Shown here in pieces: positions 29,744 through 33,793 of a DNA stretch of 33,793 bases. Source of the DNA: Thalassovita sp. (lineage in GTDB: Bacteria; Bacteroidota; Bacteroidia; Cytophagales; Flammeovirgaceae). Positions within the stretch are counted from its first letter, which is position 1; every line of letters starts with the position of its first letter. The stretch spans positions 1 to 33,793 of the forward strand of contig PBYL01000274.1 in the NCBI GenBank assembly GCA_002729595.1, written 5' to 3'. A program made the position numbers and the translations under genes. Under the pieces are notes generated by a model. The model searched no databases. It was not told the origin of the DNA and saw only the letters and a list, made by a program, of their open reading frames with translations.

Positions 29744-31732
29744 TTAATTTAGTTTATCTTTCAGCTTTTGCGTAAAACTAATAAAGAATTGAACAGCTTG
29801 GGGGTTCTTCATAGAATCTTTGTTGAGTACTTTTTCTGGTGATGCACCCATTAGAATCTTTTTTACTGGAGTTTCCATTTTTTTACCACTAATGGTATAG
29901 GGAACTTCCTCAATCACGATAAATTCATCAGGAACATGCCTTGGGCTACATGTTTCTCTGATTGTTTTTTTGAGCTCAGCCACCAATTGGTCGTCTAGTT
30001 GAAAACCTTCTTTCATCTTTACAAATAGCGGCATATAATACTCTCCACCTTTCAGCTCGATACAAGTAACCAAACTATCTGCAACAGAACTCACTTTATC
30101 AACCGCTCTGTAAATTTCACTGGTGCCAATTCTTACTCCACCACGATTGAGTGTAGCATCTGACCTACCGTAAATTATCACTGTATTTCTATCTGTAATT
30201 TTTATCCAATCTCCATGTCGCCATTTGCCGGGAAACATTTCGAAATAGCTCGATTGGTAACGTTTCATTCCTTCATCATTCCAGAAAAACACAGGCATAG
30301 AAGGCATCGGTTTTTCAATTACCATCTCCCCAACTTCATTTAAAAGTGGATTGCCATCTTCATCTAAAGATTGCATGGCGCAACCCAAAGCTCTACACTG
30401 CAATTCACCTTCATAAACTGGCAGTAGTGGATTTCCACCAACAAAAGCACTGCAAACATCCGTACCACCACTCATAGACATAAGCCAAATATCCGATTTG
30501 ATGTGTTTGTAAATCCAATCGAAACCTTCTGGTGGAAGAGGCGAACCAGTAGAACCAATTGATCGCAATATAGATAGATCAAAATCCTTCCCCGGGTTTA
30601 TACCTGCTTTCATACAAGCAATGATAAATCCTGCACTGGTTCCAAAGTGATTGATCTTGCATTCTTCTGCCAATTTCCATAATCGATTAATATCTGGATA
30701 AGCCGGACTGCCATCGTACAAAACAATCGAAGCTCCAGTAAGCAAAGCTGCATTTACGAAATTCCACATCATCCATCCGGTAGTACTATACCAGAAAAAT
30801 CGCTCACCTTTTCGACAATCATTATGGAAAGTGAGATATTTAAAATGCTCTAACAAAACGCCACCATGAGAATGTGTAATCGCCTTGGGCATACCAGTAG
30901 TTCCTGAAGAATACAATACCCAAATAGGATGCTCAAAAGGTACAGCTCCGAAGGTTAATTCAGCGTTTGTATCACTTATCGCATCAGACCATTGCGTCTC
31001 ATTTTCTTTCAGTTGAATATCAATGGTTTGATCTTTAAGGTAAGGGATGATGATGGTTTCTTTTAAAGTAGGTAACCCTTTTTGCAAAGTGCTTACTGCC
31101 TCAGATTTATCGAAAGGTTTACCATTATAAGCATATCCATCGATGGTGAATAAGACTTTAGGTTCAATTTGACTGAAACGATCAAGTACGCTACCGGTTC
31201 CAAAATCGGGCGAGCAACTAGACCAGATCGCACCAATCGAAATTGTAGCCAAAAATGCAATGGTAGCTTCTGGAATATTGGGAATAAAAGCAGCTACTCT
31301 ATCACCTTTTTCTACTCCTATCTTTTTAAGATAGTTAGCTAAAGCTGCTGTTTTTGTTTCTAGTTCTTTCCAACTTATTTCTTTTAGTGGATGTATTTCT
31401 GATGAGAATATAATGGCAGGATGCTCTGCATTGGCATTTCTAAAAATATGCTCCGCATAGTTTAATGTAGCTCCTTTAAACCAGCTAGTACCGGGCATGT
31501 CTTCTGTGAGTAAAACCTGTTGATAGGGTTCATGGCTAATTATTTCGAAATACTCCCAAAGGCTTTCCCAGAAATCGCAAATATCATTTACGGACCATTC
31601 CCACAGTGCTTGGTAGTTTTCGAATTGAAGTTTTTTTTCTTTTGCCAGCCAAGACATGTATTTGGTTAACCCTGATGTTTGTTGCAATGATTGATCTGGC
31701 TGCCAAATGGTAATTGGTTGTTCATTATTCAT
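29744..31732 (-). CDS. aacS: Acetoacetyl-CoA synthetase
   Basis: A 662-residue adenylate-forming enzyme that activates acetoacetate to acetoacetyl-CoA with ATP. It has the long N-terminal ACAS-type region (WEWSVNDICDFWESLWEYF, GTSWFKGATLNYAEH), the ATP loop YSSGTTGMPKAITHSHGG, the GTSAGFI substrate region, and the catalytic lysine motif YTISGKKMETPVKK. Its length and the GAIWSSCSPDFGTGSVLDRFSQIEPKVLF segment separate it from acetyl-CoA synthetase. A frame is open to 31762 through a TTG, but that codon lies inside the -7 box, so ATG 31732 is chosen. lhgO follows in the same transcript, linking ketone-body use with 2-oxoglutarate recovery. Confidence 0.92.
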   Translation of the reverse strand: MNNEQPITIWQPDQSLQQTSGLTKYMSWLAKEKKLQFENYQALWEWSVNDICDFWESLWEYFEIISHEPYQQVLLTEDMPGTSWFKGATLNYAEHIFRNANAEHPAIIFSSEIHPLKEISWKELETKTAALANYLKKIGVEKGDRVAAFIPNIPEATIAFLATISIGAIWSSCSPDFGTGSVLDRFSQIEPKVLFTIDGYAYNGKPFDKSEAVSTLQKGLPTLKETIIIPYLKDQTIDIQLKENETQWSDAISDTNAELTFGAVPFEHPIWVLYSSGTTGMPKAITHSHGGVLLEHFKYLTFHNDCRKGERFFWYSTTGWMMWNFVNAALLTGASIVLYDGSPAYPDINRLWKLAEECKINHFGTSAGFIIACMKAGINPGKDFDLSILRSIGSTGSPLPPEGFDWIYKHIKSDIWLMSMSGGTDVCSAFVGGNPLLPVYEGELQCRALGCAMQSLDEDGNPLLNEVGEMVIEKPMPSMPVFFWNDEGMKRYQSSYFEMFPGKWRHGDWIKITDRNTVIIYGRSDATLNRGGVRIGTSEIYRAVDKVSSVADSLVTCIELKGGEYYMPLFVKMKEGFQLDDQLVAELKKTIRETCSPRHVPDEFIVIEEVPYTISGKKMETPVKKILMGASPEKVLNKDSMKNPQAVQFFISFTQKLKDKLN

Positions 31733-31759
31733 ATTTATTATTTTATGCGTTGGTCTTAC

Positions 31760-31767
31760 CAAATTTA
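31760..31767 (-). promoter_or_regulatory. Bacteroidota -7 box for aacS-lhgO
   Basis: On the minus strand the sequence is TAAATTTG, an exact TAnnTTTG. It lies 27 bp before ATG 31732, leaving a leader of about 20 nt. No clear -33 TTG is seen. Confidence 0.5.
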
Positions 31768-31807
31768 CTCATTCCAAAACCAGCGATGAAATTAACTCCT
31801 AAAAAAT

Positions 31808-31834
31808 AAAAAAGAGCCTAATAGTATCAGGCTC
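31808..31834 (-). terminator. Intrinsic terminator of the CHRD lipoprotein gene
   Basis: On the minus strand GAGCCT and AGGCTC pair (31829-31834, 31814-31819) around a 9-nt loop, then T6. It lies 62 bp after the CHRD gene stop and before the aacS promoter, so it insulates the two units. Confidence 0.8.
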
Positions 31835-31895
31835 CTTTCCTAGCTAACTTATCTTCATAATATGAAGATTCACGACTTATTTCTAATCCTAATTA

Positions 31896-33793
31896 TTATT
31901 CCGTTGCATTACTGCCTACATTTCCCTGAGCGATTAGAGTGCCCAGATCGTCGATAGATGCATGTACATTTACATAGCCATCTACAGTAATTATATCATT
32001 ATAGGTCATCGCAGTACCTGCATCATCCATAGTGATGTTGGTTTTACCAATGCCTTCAGCATCAACATCTGATAGAGAAATAAGAATATCTCCTGGAGCT
32101 GTATCTACTGAACCTGCATGAATGTGTGATGGATGATCGCCAACTGTAACGCCCATTAATTCGATTACTGCCAGTGTTTCGTCGTTCATTCTCTCATAGA
32201 AAGTGATCATACCAGAAATACCCGCTTCGTCTTTTTCTGCCAATGCAAAACTTACCGATTCACCAGTTAAAGCATTTTGTCCGATATCGCCTTGAGCTAC
32301 TAATGTTGCCAAGTTATCTGAACTTAAGTGCACATTGATATAGCCATCAAAATCAATCATTTCTGCATATGTGATTGCTGTGCCATCATCTAGCATGCTT
32401 ACGTTGGTTTTGCTCATGCCATCGGTTCCATTCACATTACCCAAACTAATCGCAATATCACCACCTTCGGCAGCTGTATTCATGTGGATGTGTGATGGAT
32501 GAGAACCACCTTCTGGTGTGCCTTCTAACATAATTGTTACTAGCGTTTCATCATTCATTCTCTGATAGAATGTTGCTGTACCACTAATACTAGGATCAGC
32601 TACAGAAGCAAGATCATAGGTCATCATTTCGCCAGTGAGTGCATTTTGTCCGATGTCGCCTTGTGCGATTAATGTACCCAAATCATCAATACTATTGTGT
32701 ACGTTGATGTAGCCGTCAAAATCAATTACTTCATCATAAGTGATTGCTGTACCATCGTCTAACATACTAATGTTTGTTTTGCTCATGCCAGTGGCACCAT
32801 CAATACTGCTAATTGTTACAGCAATTCCACCACCTTCAGCAGCGGTATTCATATGAATATGTGCAGGATGTGTATTGCCTTCTGTAGTTCCTTCTAATTC
32901 GATAGCAAGTAAAGTCTCATCATTCATTCTTTGATAAAATGTAGCTGTACCGCTAACATTAGGGTCAGCAACTGACATTAAATCGTAACTCATCATTTCG
33001 CCAGTGAGTGCATTTTGTCCAATATCTCCTTGTGCCACCAAAGTAGCTAAATCGTCACCACTCAAGTGTACATTGATGTAACCATCGTACTCGATTAATT
33101 CTGCATAAGTGATAGCTGTGCCATCATCTAACATACTTACACTGGTTTTACTCATACCAGTTGTTCCATCTACAGTAGTTAAACTAATCGCAATGTCTCC
33201 ACCTTCAGCAGCAGTATTCATATGGATGTGAGCAGGATGCATACCTCCGTCAGGAGTACCTGCTAAATCTAGGGTTACCAAAGCATCGCCACTCATTCTT
33301 TTTGCAAAAGTGGCTGTACCGCTAATACTAGGATCAGCTACAGACGACAGATCGTATGTCATCATTTCGCCAGTTAATGCATTATCTCCAATATCTCCCT
33401 GAGCTACTAAAGTAGATAGATCGCTAGCGCTCATGTGTACATTGATATAACCATCAAAACTGATTAGCTCGCTATAGCTAATAGTTGTGCCATTGTCTAA
33501 AGCAGAGATAATGGTTTCACTCATACCGCTTGCACCATCAACAGGAGTTAGGCTTATTGCAATATCACCGCCTTCGGCAGCAGTATTCATATGTATATGT
33601 GCAGGGTGAGAATTTCCAGATGAGGTTCCACTCAAGTCGAGTGTTAAAAGTGTCGTTCCATCTTCTAGTTCTTCGAATTTAGCAGAGCCACTAATAGCTG
33701 GATCTGAAACCGATGATAATGTGAAAGAGGCAGTGTTGCCCGTAGTAGGATTTTCAGGCATCATAGTATCATCATCGTCGTCGCAAGCAGACA
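31896..33793 (-). CDS. Surface-type lipoprotein with five CHRD repeats (5' end cut by window edge)
   Basis: The frame is open through the right edge of the window. Upstream of the first in-frame ATG (33764) it encodes SAC followed by five Asp, then TMMPENP: a lipobox cysteine with an acidic run, the Bacteroidota signal for lipoprotein export to the cell surface. The rest is five CHRD-type repeats of about 123 residues, each with HP(A/S)HIH, most with MNTAAEGGDIAISL, and all with DGYxNVH. Comparable points in the DNA (32272, 32641, 33010, 33379) are exactly 369 bp apart, showing tandem duplication. The last repeat is the most diverged. CHRD domains occur in chordin and in bacterial surface proteins; their function is unknown. 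The three-histidine HxHIH-type cluster could bind metal, which is speculation. Confidence 0.88.
   Translation of the reverse strand, partial: SACDDDDDTMMPENPTTGNTASFTLSSVSDPAISGSAKFEELEDGTTLLTLDLSGTSSGNSHPAHIHMNTAAEGGDIAISLTPVDGASGMSETIISALDNGTTISYSELISFDGYINVHMSASDLSTLVAQGDIGDNALTGEMMTYDLSSVADPSISGTATFAKRMSGDALVTLDLAGTPDGGMHPAHIHMNTAAEGGDIAISLTTVDGTTGMSKTSVSMLDDGTAITYAELIEYDGYINVHLSGDDLATLVAQGDIGQNALTGEMMSYDLMSVADPNVSGTATFYQRMNDETLLAIELEGTTEGNTHPAHIHMNTAAEGGGIAVTISSIDGATGMSKTNISMLDDGTAITYDEVIDFDGYINVHNSIDDLGTLIAQGDIGQNALTGEMMTYDLASVADPSISGTATFYQRMNDETLVTIMLEGTPEGGSHPSHIHMNTAAEGGDIAISLGNVNGTDGMSKTNVSMLDDGTAITYAEMIDFDGYINVHLSSDNLATLVAQGDIGQNALTGESVSFALAEKDEAGISGMITFYERMNDETLAVIELMGVTVGDHPSHIHAGSVDTAPGDILISLSDVDAEGIGKTNITMDDAGTAMTYNDIITVDGYVNVHASIDDLGTLIAQGNVGSNATE

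Overview
The window reads as low-GC Bacteroidota DNA, probably a Cytophagales-type organism, though the genus cannot be told. Supporting signs are families concentrated in that phylum (DUF3500, DUF1684, DUF1963, an outer-membrane beta-barrel protein with a CarboxypepD_reg-like N-terminus, an LhgO/acetoacetyl-CoA synthetase pair), weak Shine-Dalgarno sequences, matches to the Bacteroidota -7 box TAnnTTTG, and a lipoprotein with an acidic run right after its lipid cysteine.

Region 1 (1 to about 9.94 kb) is the unusual part. It is a one-way array of small, unrelated, mostly orphan genes: a Crp/Fnr regulator with a DJ-1-like lipoprotein, a TPR membrane protein, a DUF3500 lipoprotein, a DUF1963 protein, an immunity-like protein, a DUF6794-like exported protein, a SUKH protein, a second Crp/Fnr regulator with an NTF2/SnoaL-like protein, a membrane protein, and an exported alpha/beta hydrolase. 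Ten inverted-repeat elements of 44-134 bp separate the units. Each starts with ...AAC and most end with GTT..., with a stem between, like integron attC sites. In seven of nine complete units the first 9 nt (the previous element's right box) are the reverse complement of that unit's own 3' box at 7-9 of 9 positions. They match better than the two boxes of the same element do. That is the pattern expected of excisable integron cassettes. No integrase gene lies in the window, and most right boxes are GTTGTGTG-like rather than canonical GTTRRRY. Both two-gene units carry a Crp/Fnr regulator, a Crp-like palindrome just after its stop codon, then an effector gene. The array ends in a truncated box (TGCCTA, 9930-9935) abutting a headless, frameshifted gene remnant (9937-10187).

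Region 2 (10.3-24.2 kb) is ordinary chromosome: an EEP-family hydrolase, a YdcF-like protein, a copper module (CopA-type P1B ATPase plus a small HMA protein), a small coiled-coil membrane protein, a PepSY membrane protein on the minus strand, a DUF1684 lipid-free exported protein, pirin, beta-carbonic anhydrase, a MocR-type regulator divergent from a branched-chain aminotransferase (with two identical 12-bp direct repeats between them), and a large GAF/PAS sensor with no output domain.

Region 3 (24.2-33.8 kb) holds a minus-strand sigma factor / anti-sigma-like / ClpP operon, an outer-membrane beta-barrel protein, lhgO with an acetoacetyl-CoA synthetase, and a surface-type lipoprotein made of five CHRD repeats with an exact 369-nt period, cut by the right edge. 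Intrinsic terminators separate most of the transcription units in regions 2 and 3.
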